Of a DNA stretch of 64,000 nucleotides, positions 19,869-28,426 are shown piece after piece. This DNA comes from Bradyrhizobium erythrophlei. Lineage in GTDB: Bacteria > Pseudomonadota > Alphaproteobacteria > Rhizobiales > Xanthobacteraceae. A program made the position numbers and the translations under genes. Positions within the stretch are counted from its first letter, which is position 1, and each line of letters starts with the position of its first letter. A model generated the notes under the pieces. The model was not told where the DNA came from. It made no database searches and was given only the letters and a program-made list of their open reading frames with translations. Where the stretch lies: positions 4,931,001 to 4,995,000 of the forward strand of contig NZ_LT670818.1 in NCBI RefSeq assembly GCF_900129505.1, written 5' to 3'.

Positions 19869-21443
19869 CTATCGGGGTTTGGACCTAGGGCGCGTTGATG
19901 AAGTAGAGGTCGGTGGCGTCTCCGCGGCGTCGACCAATCGCCAGACCAGAACTGCCGAAACCAACATGAACAGTGCGCCGGCCAGAAAGAGGGCACGATA
20001 GCCGCTCGCAAAGCTCGACAGCGCAAGTGACTTGAGCGTCGAGGCGTCATAACCGACGAGAGTCGCACCGGAAAGCTTTCCCGCTGTTATATCGCGAACC
20101 AAAGCCGCTCGATCGGCAGTGGAAATCATGGGCAGAGCATCCGCCACGACCGCGGCAACACGAGTGTAAAGTATCGCTCCCAACGCGGCTATGCCAACCA
20201 CGAGACCGGTGAAGCGCACCGTGCCCGAAACGCCGGAGGCCATCCCCGAACGCTCTCGTGGAATAACCGTCATCCCGACCTTGGTAGTTTCACCGTTAAG
20301 CAGGCCCGCGCCGATCCCAGCAATGGTCATTCCACCGATCATTGGACCGTACCCAAGGTGCTGTACCGCCAGCGCAAGCGCGAATAGGCCCAGGCAGACC
20401 AGCAACAAGCCAGCCGTGAGGAGATCTCGACCCGAAAAGCGGTGCGCGAGATAATGAGTGACGATCCGTGGCACGACAAACATTGGAATAACCGTTGGGA
20501 GCATCATTAGTCCTGCGCTCGCAGAAGCGTGACCAAGGCCGCTTTGAAGAAAGATCGGAATGAAGGTCAGCATCGTCAGCATGCCGGCCGAGAAGGAGAA
20601 CTGCGCAAGGTTGGCGCCGATATAGGTCGGTTTGCGGAAGTAGGAAAGGTCAAGCATCGGCCGGGCTTCTTTGCCCTCGACGAGGATAAAGAGGGCGAAG
20701 AGAATCACCGCGCCGACGCCTTCACCAAGAATCCACGGATCGGTCCAGCCACGATGGTTGCCCTCGATAAGCGCGAGCGTCGTCAAGAAAAGCCCGCCAC
20801 TGAAGCAGGCTACGCCCGGCAGATCGATCTGCATGGCGTCGGGGTCTCTAGAGGACACGACGACACGGATGATTAGCGCGATCAAAATCGCGCCGATGGG
20901 AAGGTTGATATAGAAGGCCCACTCCCATCCGAAACTCTGCGTGATCAGTCCTCCCACGACAGGACCCAAAGCGGCCCCGATTCCGACTACCGATCCCCAA
21001 AAGGAAAAAGCTCGGGCTCGGGCTTCGCCCTGGAACTCGTGGGAGAGAGTCGCCAGTGCGGCGCTGAGTTGCATGGCTGCGCCCGCGCCCTGCAGTGCGC
21101 GCGCGATGATGAGGACTGTGAGCGTTGGTGCAGATCCGCAGAGAAATGAAGCAAACGTAAATACTGACAGGCCAAGGATCAGCAGCCTTTTGCGACCGAA
21201 GCGATCAGCTAATGCGCCCGCCGGCAATAAAAGCGACGCGAAGCTTAGCACATAGGCTGTGATCACCCATTCGATTCCAGCAAAACTAGCGCCCAGAGAA
21301 CGGGCGATTGCCGGCAGCGACACCGAGACGATGTTCGCGTCGAGCTGTATCATGAAAGAAGGCGCTGAAGTGCAGATCAACACGTACAACGCATGGCGAT
21401 CGGCTACGTGCACGCTTCGGGGTGGCGATGCGATTTGATCCAT
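19869..21443 (-). CDS. DHA2-type (14 TM) MFS drug/solute efflux transporter
   Basis: A 524-residue membrane protein of the EmrB/QacA group. MFS motif A appears as GALADRFGRKRLLILG and the antiporter motif C as GSVVGIGAALGPVVGGLI; about 14 hydrophobic helices can be traced. The start region contains LDANIVSVSLPAIARSLG, typical for DHA2. It probably exports the pathway substrate or a toxic intermediate. A tandem GCATATGC operator sits 48-87 bp upstream, so it is likely under the MarR regulator. Confidence 0.88.
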   Translation of the reverse strand: MDQIASPPRSVHVADRHALYVLICTSAPSFMIQLDANIVSVSLPAIARSLGASFAGIEWVITAYVLSFASLLLPAGALADRFGRKRLLILGLSVFTFASFLCGSAPTLTVLIIARALQGAGAAMQLSAALATLSHEFQGEARARAFSFWGSVVGIGAALGPVVGGLITQSFGWEWAFYINLPIGAILIALIIRVVVSSRDPDAMQIDLPGVACFSGGLFLTTLALIEGNHRGWTDPWILGEGVGAVILFALFILVEGKEARPMLDLSYFRKPTYIGANLAQFSFSAGMLTMLTFIPIFLQSGLGHASASAGLMMLPTVIPMFVVPRIVTHYLAHRFSGRDLLTAGLLLVCLGLFALALAVQHLGYGPMIGGMTIAGIGAGLLNGETTKVGMTVIPRERSGMASGVSGTVRFTGLVVGIAALGAILYTRVAAVVADALPMISTADRAALVRDITAGKLSGATLVGYDASTLKSLALSSFASGYRALFLAGALFMLVSAVLVWRLVDAAETPPTSTSSTRPRSKPR

Positions 21444-21490
21444 CGGATGTCTTTGCCTTTAGATTGCAGGGGCTTGGCTCGAGGAATAAT

Positions 21491-21530
21491 ATATGCATAT
21501 GCTAATAATCATATGCACATGCTAATAATT
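21491..21530. promoter_or_regulatory. Tandem 20-bp GCATATGC operator (site D)
   Basis: Two direct 20-bp units follow each other exactly (21491-21510 and 21511-21530), differing at two positions. The first is ATATGCATATGCTAATAATC. They lie immediately upstream of the DHA2 transporter on the minus strand. The same tandem design, in the opposite orientation, occurs at 41081. Confidence 0.7.
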
Positions 21531-21842
21531 GGTCAAGGCGTGCGGCGCGAGAGCGATGAGGAGCAGGGTTGATCTGCGCGCAACGCCTCCCGTTCGGACC
21601 GTCCCTTTCGTTTTGGCAGCGACAAAGGAGCCCGGACGGTAATCTCTGCGGCGATACCTGGAGGCGCCCCAGGTATCTGTTCGTCCTTGGCGAACCCACG
21701 CGACTATATTGCCGTTTGAAATGACTCAAGCATTAGATCAACGGAGGCTCCACGCACGCATGCATTAGAGCCGTAGGCGCGCCGTTTTGTAGAACGTGGA
21801 GCCCGGACCATGAGCGGACTCCTCCGCGCCGGTGAGGGGCCG

Positions 21843-22290
21843 TCACAGTTTGAAATTTTCTTTGGTTGTGCCGAGCTTCTGAAGGTAGTCTTGAAGAGGT
21901 CTAGGCAGATTATCGTACCACGTCGCTTCCTCGCCTGGCCTTGGTAGCACATGGCCGTACTCAACCATATCAGTCGGTGCAAGGTTGCAGAGGTAAACCC
22001 AAATGTTCTGTCTCTCGACTCCCGTGATACGCCCGACCTCTTCCATCATTCGCAACATCATTGCCCTCCGCTGCGCGTCCGTTCGTCCTGCGCGAATATC
22101 GCCTCTTATCCAAATCTGCCCCGATACGCGCGCGCACCCAAGGAAGCGTTGGGTCGGCGTTTTTTCTTCGATGACGACCTGCACGAAGTAGGTCGGTGCC
22201 CCAGTCTCTTCGCTGTGAATCCGCGACAGAGCTTCCGCTATTGCTGCCTTTTGACCAGCCTTCGGCTAACGAACAAACGTAGGTTGGCAT
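21843..22290 (-). pseudogene. cis-3-chloroacrylate-dehalogenase-like tautomerase, frame-disrupted
   Basis: The start MPTYVCSLAEG at 22290 is followed by a change of frame; the rest (GQKAAIAEALSRIHSEETG to the end at 21843) reads in the next frame. Compared with the intact paralogue at 42114, three to four codons around ARG-LEU-THR are missing, consistent with an 11-bp deletion near 22255. Residues of the cis-CaaD active site are all retained by alignment: Pro1, the His of SRIHSE, both Arg of DIRAGRTD, the Tyr of IWVYL and the Glu of MVEYG. cis-CaaD hydrates 3-chloroacrylate to malonate semialdehyde. An operator GCATATGC lies upstream. Confidence 0.75.
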
Positions 22291-22361
22291 TGTGATTTCT
22301 CCTTGGCTGAGCGCGATGCGAGCGCCGACTGATCAAGCCGCATCGCCGTTCTTACAAAATG

Positions 22362-22380
22362 TGCATATGCAGGTAATAAT
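22362..22380. promoter_or_regulatory. GCATATGC operator (site E)
   Basis: TGCATATGCAGGTAATAAT lies 72-90 bp upstream of the cis-CaaD-like gene start on the minus strand and matches the island consensus in both halves. Confidence 0.55.
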
Positions 22381-22484
22381 CAAGGAGGGCTTGGTGATCA
22401 GAGTACGGATTTAAGTTCCTGGCGGTTCAGGTCCTCGAGCGCTTCTCAGTGCTCGTGCCAAATCAACGATCGGTTGGGGTGGGG

Positions 22485-22665
22485 GTGACTTCCTTCGATC
22501 ATCGGTGGAACAGCCTCGCCTCGGCTTCCTCTTTCAATTTGTTTAGCGTGGCGGAGAGCGCCGAACTCCCATACGGCGGACCAAATTGCAGCCTCCTTGA
22601 AGCCGCCGGTCTCGCCACCCGGCGCAACGGTGGAGAGATAGAAAGCGGGGTCTATAAAAGCAGTT
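22485..22665 (-). pseudogene. LysR regulator N-terminal remnant
   Basis: Read on the minus strand, this stretch is a diverged copy of the DNA-binding region of the LysR gene at 28427-29374 (nucleotide similarity from about 29206 to 29365, e.g. TGGAACAGC...TCGCT, GCCGGTCTC). It has several differences and no open frame. It lies directly upstream of a divergent box and the tautomerase operon at 22797. Confidence 0.6.
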
Positions 22666-22675
22666 TATCTGGCCC

Positions 22676-22702
22676 ATCAAAACATAATATTTGAATTATA
22701 AG
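22676..22702 (+). promoter_or_regulatory. ACATACGATTT-like box, divergent copy
   Basis: AAAACATAATATTTGAATTA (22677 on) resembles the ACATACGATTTCATTTATG box. It sits between the LysR remnant and the tautomerase gene, the classical position of a LysR binding site. Confidence 0.4.
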
Positions 22703-22796
22703 TGGCGGGTGGGTAACTGAGCAAAGAAAGCGGCTAATAGCTGACCCGTCACGTAAGTGGCAGGTTTTGGTTTGATCCCACAGCTTGGAGAACGTC

Positions 22797-23198
22797 ATGC
22801 CGTATCTGCACCTCAATTTACCTGGCCGCTTCCCGGCTGCCCAAAAGCGCGAATTGGCGGTTCGTCTTTGTCGCCTCTACGCCGATGTCATGCAGACACA
22901 AACATGGCGCCCCAATATCGGCATCGCCGAACTTGGCGAAGATAACCTGTTTCACCTCCGTCCCCACGGCCTGGAACCCATCGTGATGGTGCTCGTCGAA
23001 TTCCGCGCAGGACGTCCCAACGAGTACAGGCTAATGCTCGCGGATGGCATCGTAGATGCATGCGTGGAAATTCTGGGAGTACCTCGACGATGGGTACTGA
23101 TCGAGTTCACGCCACATAAAGGCGAAGAAATCTACCGAGATGGAAAGTGGGTAGCTGATTGGACGCCGGACGAGCGCGCGCCGCTTTCAGCGACCTAA
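22797..23198 (+). CDS. Tautomerase superfamily protein
   Basis: About 133 residues from the ATG at 22797, preceded by GGAG. It begins MPYLHLNLPGRFPAAQKREL with Pro2 and contains two beta-alpha-beta halves: the first ends MQTQTWRPNIGIAELGE, the second holds FRAGRPNEYRLMLADGIV with the conserved Arg of the family, and GVPRRWVLIEFTPHKGEE. Long tautomerases of this type include cis-CaaD and MSAD, but the sequence is too far from either to name the reaction. It is 22 bp before another tautomerase gene, forming an operon with the IclR gene. Confidence 0.78.
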   Translation: MPYLHLNLPGRFPAAQKRELAVRLCRLYADVMQTQTWRPNIGIAELGEDNLFHLRPHGLEPIVMVLVEFRAGRPNEYRLMLADGIVDACVEILGVPRRWVLIEFTPHKGEEIYRDGKWVADWTPDERAPLSAT

Positions 23199-23220
23199 AC
23201 TCGAAGCAGAAAGGCGTGGC

Positions 23221-23625
23221 ATGCCGTTTTATCAGTGTATAGCGCCAATTGGCGTGATCACCACCGACATGAAGCAGGAAATCGTCGACGAAATTACGCG
23301 GATTCACTGCGCGGCGACCGGCGGCCTTCCGCGCTTCGTGCAGATACAATTCGACGAAGTGAACCCTGAGAACGTCTTCCAGGACAGGAAGTTGTCCTCT
23401 GCAATCCGGCTTCATGTGCGGATGCGAGCTGGTCGGCCGGCTGAAGTACGACATCAGATGTTGACAGACTACACGAACCTTCTGAGCAGGGTCACGGGCG
23501 TTCCGATCGTCGACATCATGATCGGCATTGTCGAAACGTCTTACGAGAACGTCATGGAGTCGGGCCTGCGTTTGCCCGCGCCGGGCGACGAAGAGTCATG
23601 GAAGGCGAAATTCGCTAACATGTAA
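23221..23625 (+). CDS. Tautomerase superfamily protein
   Basis: A 134-residue protein starting MPFYQCIAPIGVITTDMKQE, with Pro2. The His in RIHCAATGG sits where cis-CaaD has His28, and RMRAGRPAEVRHQML carries the paired Arg (VRMRAGR). The Tyr of ETSYENVMESGLRLPAPGDEESW is near the expected site, and the C-terminal LPAPGDEESWKAKF matches the cis-CaaD-type tail. It therefore belongs to the cis-CaaD-like group, with substrate unknown. It follows the preceding tautomerase gene by 22 bp. Confidence 0.78.
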   Translation: MPFYQCIAPIGVITTDMKQEIVDEITRIHCAATGGLPRFVQIQFDEVNPENVFQDRKLSSAIRLHVRMRAGRPAEVRHQMLTDYTNLLSRVTGVPIVDIMIGIVETSYENVMESGLRLPAPGDEESWKAKFANM

Positions 23626-23713
23626 ACGACCCACTCGGTCATCGACGACTCGAGCCTCGAGCCATTCCGAATTTAGTCTGTGCTTCTTAGGCGGTTGGTT
23701 GGTGGAGATCACA

Positions 23714-24487
23714 ATGAGACGACGGCTTCTCGGTTCAGTGCTGCATGCCGGGCAGGCATTGGATCTATTCGCGACGGAACAGCATGAATGGGGCACGACG
23801 GAAATTGCCGAGGCCTTGGCGCTTCCTAAGTCCTCCGCGTACGCGCTCTTGGCTTCTCTCGCCGAGATCGGCTTGCTGGAACGGACGCCAGATCGCCGTT
23901 TCCGTCTTGGACACAAGCTCCTTGGGTTCGGCGAGGCCGTGCTGGCAGGGAGCGAAGTCTTCAGCGCCACGCGGGACATGCTGAACGAACTGATGCAACG
24001 GCTCGGCCGTTCAGTCTATCTGGCGGTTCGCGACGGTCATCATGTGGTCTACATCAATCGCATGCAGGGTCCGAGTTCCGTGCCGGCGTCTCTTGGGAGT
24101 GCCGGGCCGACGTTGCCGATGCATGCCAGTGCCGCCGGAAAGATCCTGCTTGCACACGTTCCAGAGGTTCAGGTGAGGCGGATTCTTGATGCCCGCAGAC
24201 TGGATCGCTTGACCCGAACGACTATTACCAACGAGGCGGCTCTAGTCGCCGAGCTGAAGGCGGTGCGGCAGCAGGGATACGCGTTGAGCAACGGCGAATA
24301 TGTCCCCGAGCTCTACTGTATGGCTGCGCCGATTCATAACTGCGATGCCGATGTTGTCGCGGCAATTGGCATCGGCGCAACGGCGGCCGACTTCGAGATG
24401 AATAGGGAGAAAATGGTACGCGAAGTCATGCGCGCCGCTCAACTTGCCTCGCGTGAGCAGGGCTGGCGGCCTCGTCAGACCGCCTGA
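23714..24487 (+). CDS. IclR family transcriptional regulator
   Basis: A 257-residue protein; the ATG at 23714 has GGTGGAG at the right distance, although the frame is open further upstream. The N-terminal winged helix (about 5-65: TTEIAEALALPKSSAYALLASLAEIGLLERTPDRRFRLG) is followed by an IclR effector domain with PMHASAAGKILLAH and YALSNGEYVPELYCMAAPI. IclR proteins control aromatic acid catabolism. It is the last gene of the tautomerase operon and converges on the four-gene hydrolase operon. A palindrome upstream of that operon is a candidate target. Confidence 0.85.
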   Translation: MRRRLLGSVLHAGQALDLFATEQHEWGTTEIAEALALPKSSAYALLASLAEIGLLERTPDRRFRLGHKLLGFGEAVLAGSEVFSATRDMLNELMQRLGRSVYLAVRDGHHVVYINRMQGPSSVPASLGSAGPTLPMHASAAGKILLAHVPEVQVRRILDARRLDRLTRTTITNEAALVAELKAVRQQGYALSNGEYVPELYCMAAPIHNCDADVVAAIGIGATAADFEMNREKMVREVMRAAQLASREQGWRPRQTA

Positions 24488-24505
24488 ACCTCGCCGGCAG
24501 CTGAG

Positions 24506-25462
24506 CTAGATTGTGTTGACAGGATAATCCGGGGTACGGCCTTCCAAGACCGCGCGGACTTGTTCGGCGGCCTTGCGCTGGAGTTCGACGAGCGCTTGTT
24601 CCGAGTAGAACCCCAGATGAGGCGTCACAACAAGGTTTGGTACATTGCTTATAGCTGTGGAATTCGCCCCAGGTGGTTCAGTTTCGAGCACGTCGAGGCC
24701 CGCACCACCGAGAGTGCCGTCGCGGAGTGCTGCGACGACCGCCTCATAATCGACAAGCCCGCCGCGCGAGGTGTTCACCAACACAGCGCCGGGCCGCATG
24801 GTTGCTAGGCGTTCGGCATTGACCATGTGCCGGGTCTTCGGAGTAAGCGGGGCATGAAGCGAAACCACGTCCGATTCTTTGAATAAAGTATCGAGGTCGA
24901 CAGCGCGGGCGCCTCCGTGACGAACGGTTTCGTCTGATACAAACGGATCGGAAACGATAATTTCGTAACCAAGCGCCCTTGCACGATGGGCAAGCGCTCG
25001 GGCGATACGGCCGAAACCAACCAAGCCCAGTATCTGCCCACGCTGGCGATGAAGCGGTCGAAGCGACTTCACGTTCCAGCCACCGCCGCGCGTCTGATCC
25101 AGACCGCGAATGATGCCACGCGTGAATGCCAGGATCAGGGCCAGGCCGTGATCTGCAACCTCTTCGATACAGTAATCCGGGACGTTCGTGATCTGGATGC
25201 CGCGCGAGGTCGCGACTTCCAAGGGGATCGTGTCAACCCCAATGCCATACCGTGCTATGATCCGGCAGTTTTTCATGGCTTCGACGATGCCGACGGAGAG
25301 GGGACGGTAGCAATTCAGTACTGCGTCGGCATCGCGAGCCAGCTTCAACAGCTCGGCATCATTGATTGAACCAGCCTCTCGCAGCGTACCGATATCCTTG
25401 AGAACCGCATTTTCGGGATCGAGATTTGGAAAAACATGGTCAGTAACCAGAACCGTCTTCAT
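24506..25462 (-). CDS. D-2-hydroxyacid dehydrogenase (NAD-dependent)
   Basis: About 318 residues from the ATG at 25462, overlapping the stop of the FAH gene by 4 bp (ATGA). It has the Rossmann NAD motif GLVGFGRIARALAHRARALG, then VSLHAPLTPKTRHMVNAERL, VNTSRGGLVDYEAV (catalytic Arg region), LDVLETEPPG and the catalytic His in VVTPHLGFYSEQAL. The start DHVFPNLDPENAVLKDI is typical of the C-terminal-binding-protein-like group. It would reduce a 2-keto acid or oxidise a 2-hydroxy acid. It is the last gene of the operon beginning at 28059. Confidence 0.85.
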   Translation of the reverse strand: MKTVLVTDHVFPNLDPENAVLKDIGTLREAGSINDAELLKLARDADAVLNCYRPLSVGIVEAMKNCRIIARYGIGVDTIPLEVATSRGIQITNVPDYCIEEVADHGLALILAFTRGIIRGLDQTRGGGWNVKSLRPLHRQRGQILGLVGFGRIARALAHRARALGYEIIVSDPFVSDETVRHGGARAVDLDTLFKESDVVSLHAPLTPKTRHMVNAERLATMRPGAVLVNTSRGGLVDYEAVVAALRDGTLGGAGLDVLETEPPGANSTAISNVPNLVVTPHLGFYSEQALVELQRKAAEQVRAVLEGRTPDYPVNTI

Positions 25463-26313
25463 GAACGAGCTTCCTCTGTGGTGAGCGTGTTGGTCAGGAC
25501 GCCAAGCCCGGTAATGTCGACCGCGACCTCGTCGCCAGGCTTCAGCCAAACCGGTGTCTTTTGGCCCATCTGAACGCCTTCCGGTGTGCCGGTGCTGATG
25601 ACATCGCCCGGCTTCAGCGTGGCGTACCGACTGAGGAAAGCGACGATCTCGGCGACACTGAAAATCATGTCACTCGTCCACGAGAGCTGGCGGACCTCGC
25701 CATTGACCTGGCACAGCACTCTGAGAGCCTGCGGGTCAGGAATGTCGTCGGTCGTGACGAGATATGGGCCTAGCGGCAGAAATCCGTCGAGCATCTTGCC
25801 GATCATCCATTGGCTGGTGGCAAGTTGGGCGCTGCGGGCCGAAAGATCATTCGCGCAGCAATACCCCGCGACGAAGTCCAATGCCCGATCGACCGATACG
25901 TCGCGCGCCTCGCGCCCGATTACCAACCCAAGTTCGGCTTCATAGTCGTATTCGACGTCAACGGTGGGGAGCGCGATGCGTTCGCCGGAGGCGCTCAAGC
26001 TATTCGCAAACTTTCCGAAGATCACCGGCGTCGTGGGGATCGGCATGTTGGCCTCGATCGCATGACGGCGATAGTTGAGCCCGACGCAGATGATCTTCTC
26101 GGGCGTCACGACAACTGGAGCAAGGCGCAAGCTCTTGATCGGGACGAGCCGACTGGCTGGCGCTCGCAATTTCCCCGCCAGCGCCGAGATATCGCTCAGG
26201 GCGACAGGGGCCGGCCCCTGCCAAAGGTTCGAAGCTGATAGGTCTTCAATACCGCCATCACGAACGAGACCAGCTTGGACGCCTTCCGAACCATAAAAAT
26301 TGACGAGCTTCAT
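25459..26313 (-). CDS. Fumarylacetoacetate hydrolase family protein
   Basis: About 284 residues from MKLVNFYG at 26313. The FAH fold shows the metal ligands in YEAELGLVIG (Glu-x-Glu) and CCANDLSAR (Asp), plus MIGKMLDGFLPLGP and STGTPEGVQMG. Enzymes of this family hydrolyse or decarboxylate acylpyruvates and 2-oxo-3-ene acids, as in 2-hydroxypentadienoate or homoprotocatechuate pathways. It overlaps the dehydrogenase gene by 4 bp and follows the alpha/beta hydrolase closely, so the products likely act in sequence. Confidence 0.86.
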   Translation of the reverse strand: MKLVNFYGSEGVQAGLVRDGGIEDLSASNLWQGPAPVALSDISALAGKLRAPASRLVPIKSLRLAPVVVTPEKIICVGLNYRRHAIEANMPIPTTPVIFGKFANSLSASGERIALPTVDVEYDYEAELGLVIGREARDVSVDRALDFVAGYCCANDLSARSAQLATSQWMIGKMLDGFLPLGPYLVTTDDIPDPQALRVLCQVNGEVRQLSWTSDMIFSVAEIVAFLSRYATLKPGDVISTGTPEGVQMGQKTPVWLKPGDEVAVDITGLGVLTNTLTTEEARS

Positions 26314-26317
26314 GGTT

Positions 26318-27196
26318 TCACCCACCCCATCCACGCAGGAATTCTCGCAGCTCCTGATTCACGCGTTCCGGCTGTTCTTCTTGGGGGAGGTGTCCGCACT
26401 CGGGGATCGCGACTCCACGTACGTTGCGCGCCAATCCCTTCCAAACCTCCAGCACGTCAAATTCCTTGCCGACAAGTTCGAAGTCGGAGCCCCAGACTGC
26501 GAGCACCGGACAGTCGATTAGATTGTCCTCATCCTCGATGTCCTGTTTCAGATCGATCGGCCCCGCGCGATAGTCGTTGAACGCTCCCCGTAAGGCACCA
26601 GGCTGGGAATAAGCACGGACGTATTCGGCGACGGCGGCCTCTTCGATTGCGCTGGGGTTGTAGCACCAGGTGCTATAGAAATGACGGAGGAAGATCTCCT
26701 CCCGTCCCCGGATCAGCGCTTCAGGCAGATGCGGGACCTGTTGGAAGTAGAAGAACCAATAGAGCTTCGCGAGCTTCGCATCCGTCGCGTTGAAGACGAC
26801 GCGGGTCGGGATGTTGTCCAGCACTGCAAGACGATCGACCATGTCCCGGTGATCTTTTGCGAAGCGTGTCGCGACCCGAGCGCCGCGATCGTGGCCGACG
26901 AGTGCAATACGCTCGTAACCGAAATGAGCGGCAACCTGCCGAACGTCTTCCGCCATCGTTCGCTTGTCGTAGCCGATATCGGGTTTGTCGGTGTCGCCGT
27001 ACCCGCGCAAATCGGGCATGATTACGTGATAGTGGTGGGCTAGTTCAGGCCATTGCTTGCGCCACGCGTACCAGGTCTCAGGATAGCCATGAAGCAGGAC
27101 GACCGGTGCGCCCCCTCCCGCTTCTGCGACATGCATTCGGATCCCATTAACGGCAATGGTATGGTGCTTTGGATTCGGTGTCATCTCAATACTCAT
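26318..27196 (-). CDS. Alpha/beta hydrolase of the DRGAR (fluoroacetate dehalogenase / epoxide hydrolase) group
   Basis: A 292-residue protein with oxyanion motif HGYP (36-39), nucleophile Asp103 in GHDRGAR with Arg104 and Arg107, cap-domain Tyr209 in NDYRAG, and catalytic His269 in ECGHLPQEE. DRGAR is the signature of fluoroacetate dehalogenases, where two Arg hold the carboxylate. However, the His-Trp halide site of those enzymes (KIYHW in the Rhodopseudomonas enzyme) aligns with KLYWF here, so fluoride release is less likely. A haloacid dehalogenase or epoxide hydrolase activity on a carboxylated substrate fits. It lies second in the operon. Confidence 0.8.
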   Translation of the reverse strand: MSIEMTPNPKHHTIAVNGIRMHVAEAGGGAPVVLLHGYPETWYAWRKQWPELAHHYHVIMPDLRGYGDTDKPDIGYDKRTMAEDVRQVAAHFGYERIALVGHDRGARVATRFAKDHRDMVDRLAVLDNIPTRVVFNATDAKLAKLYWFFYFQQVPHLPEALIRGREEIFLRHFYSTWCYNPSAIEEAAVAEYVRAYSQPGALRGAFNDYRAGPIDLKQDIEDEDNLIDCPVLAVWGSDFELVGKEFDVLEVWKGLARNVRGVAIPECGHLPQEEQPERVNQELREFLRGWGG

Positions 27197-27270
27197 CTTT
27201 ATATTAGGAGGCGGAACGGAGCGCCTCGTTCTCAGGGGGCGTTGCTCGGTTTCTGCTCCGAACGGGGCTC

Positions 27271-28059
27271 TCAGTCCCAGAACTCGCCGTTCTGCGGCAG
27301 CTTCGCGAAATCGCCAGCGTCGTGGCAGAGAAATATCGGCACGCCGCTCCGCTCAAACTGTTTCATACGCATCCGCGTCATAGACATAGCGCTCGTGCTC
27401 CAATCCCAAGGCATGGGAACCATGTTGTCGAAGCCGCTGCGCTGGTGACCAGTATCCGCAGCCATACAGATCCGTCCACGGTGCGACAGATTGATGAGCA
27501 AAACCTGATGTCCGGGAGCGTGACCGGAGGTCTTCAGCAGCCGCAGCGTGCCGTCCCCAAACAGGTCGAAGTCACCATCAATTTCGAGAATGTTTAGCTT
27601 CCGGATGTCACGAAAGTCGTTCTGGCAATAGACCGGGCTCGTCCAGGCGTCCGGCCACATGGCGTACCGGATCTCATCGCGTTGAACGACGTGGACGGCA
27701 CCAGGAAAATACGACATGCCACCGGCATGATCGAGATGCAGATGGGAATACAGAACGTAACGCACGTCGTTTGGCTTGATTCCCAACTTCTCCAATTGAG
27801 CGTCAATAGCGTGCTCACGTTTGAATGCATGCGGACCAAACGCGATGGCTACATTTGCTCCCCAATAAGCGTCTCGTTGGTCCGGATCCGCAACCATACC
27901 GTTGATGCCAGTATCCCATAGCACAACGCCATGGTTCGGATGGACGATCACAGCCGCGGTTGTTGGAACATCAAGGCGGCCTGGTGCAAATGCGACAAGA
28001 AGGTTGGCATCAACGCTAAGCGGTCCAACGTTCATTGCGCTCATTCGAAGATCAGTCAT
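27271..28059 (-). CDS. MBL-fold metallohydrolase (AHL-lactonase-like)
   Basis: A 262-residue protein with the metallo-beta-lactamase motif HLHLDH (106-111), a later His in TSGHAPGH, an Asp in MAADTGH and a C-terminal His (FLCHDAGDF), giving a full binuclear zinc site. The family layout VVLWDTGINGMV, then SHLHLDHAGGMSYFP, matches quorum-quenching N-acyl-homoserine lactonases, but many such proteins act on catabolic lactones. First in a four-gene minus-strand operon with hydrolase, FAH and dehydrogenase genes, it more likely opens a pathway lactone (inference). Confidence 0.84.
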   Translation of the reverse strand: MTDLRMSAMNVGPLSVDANLLVAFAPGRLDVPTTAAVIVHPNHGVVLWDTGINGMVADPDQRDAYWGANVAIAFGPHAFKREHAIDAQLEKLGIKPNDVRYVLYSHLHLDHAGGMSYFPGAVHVVQRDEIRYAMWPDAWTSPVYCQNDFRDIRKLNILEIDGDFDLFGDGTLRLLKTSGHAPGHQVLLINLSHRGRICMAADTGHQRSGFDNMVPMPWDWSTSAMSMTRMRMKQFERSGVPIFLCHDAGDFAKLPQNGEFWD

Positions 28060-28189
28060 ACACTCTCCGAGTCATTTTCCGTTGGCGAAGCGCGAAGCAT
28101 CTGCCGTTTGGAGCTGGGGACGCGCCGGGCATAGCCTTTCGCGCAGAGGCGATCGGGTAGGCTCGACAACCTTTCTACGATCTACCAAC

Positions 28190-28255
28190 GGGGTCGGTCT
28201 CACCGACGTTCGGCATTGCCGAACATCAGCGAAATAAAATCCGCTCTTCAGGGTT
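28190..28255 (-). promoter_or_regulatory. Promoter module with palindrome TTCGGCATTGCCGAA
   Basis: A 15-bp palindrome at 28209-28223 lies about 150 bp upstream of the operon starting at 28059. About 55 bp around it (including GCGGATTTTATTTCG on the minus strand) are repeated in diverged form at 53405-53462. It is a likely operator, perhaps for the IclR regulator at 23714 (inference). Confidence 0.55.
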
Positions 28256-28426
28256 GCGAAGCGTGACGTCGGAGGAATGAGCGGCAATCAATCGTCGTTA
28301 CGGACCCGTCTGGCGGAAGCAAGTGCAAAAACGGCAAAACTTCCTGCGCAGTCGAGCGAACGCTGCGGCTAACGAAGGTCAGCCATGTTTGGCGGGTTCG
28401 CTGGGACCGACACTTCCCGCGGCCGC

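Noticed and set aside
26318..27196. Fluoroacetate dehalogenase
   Set aside because: DRGAR fits, but the His-Trp halide-binding pair is replaced, so the specific name is not justified.
27271..28059. Quorum-quenching AHL lactonase as a firm call
   Set aside because: The metal motif fits, but the operon suggests a catabolic lactone; no residue decides.
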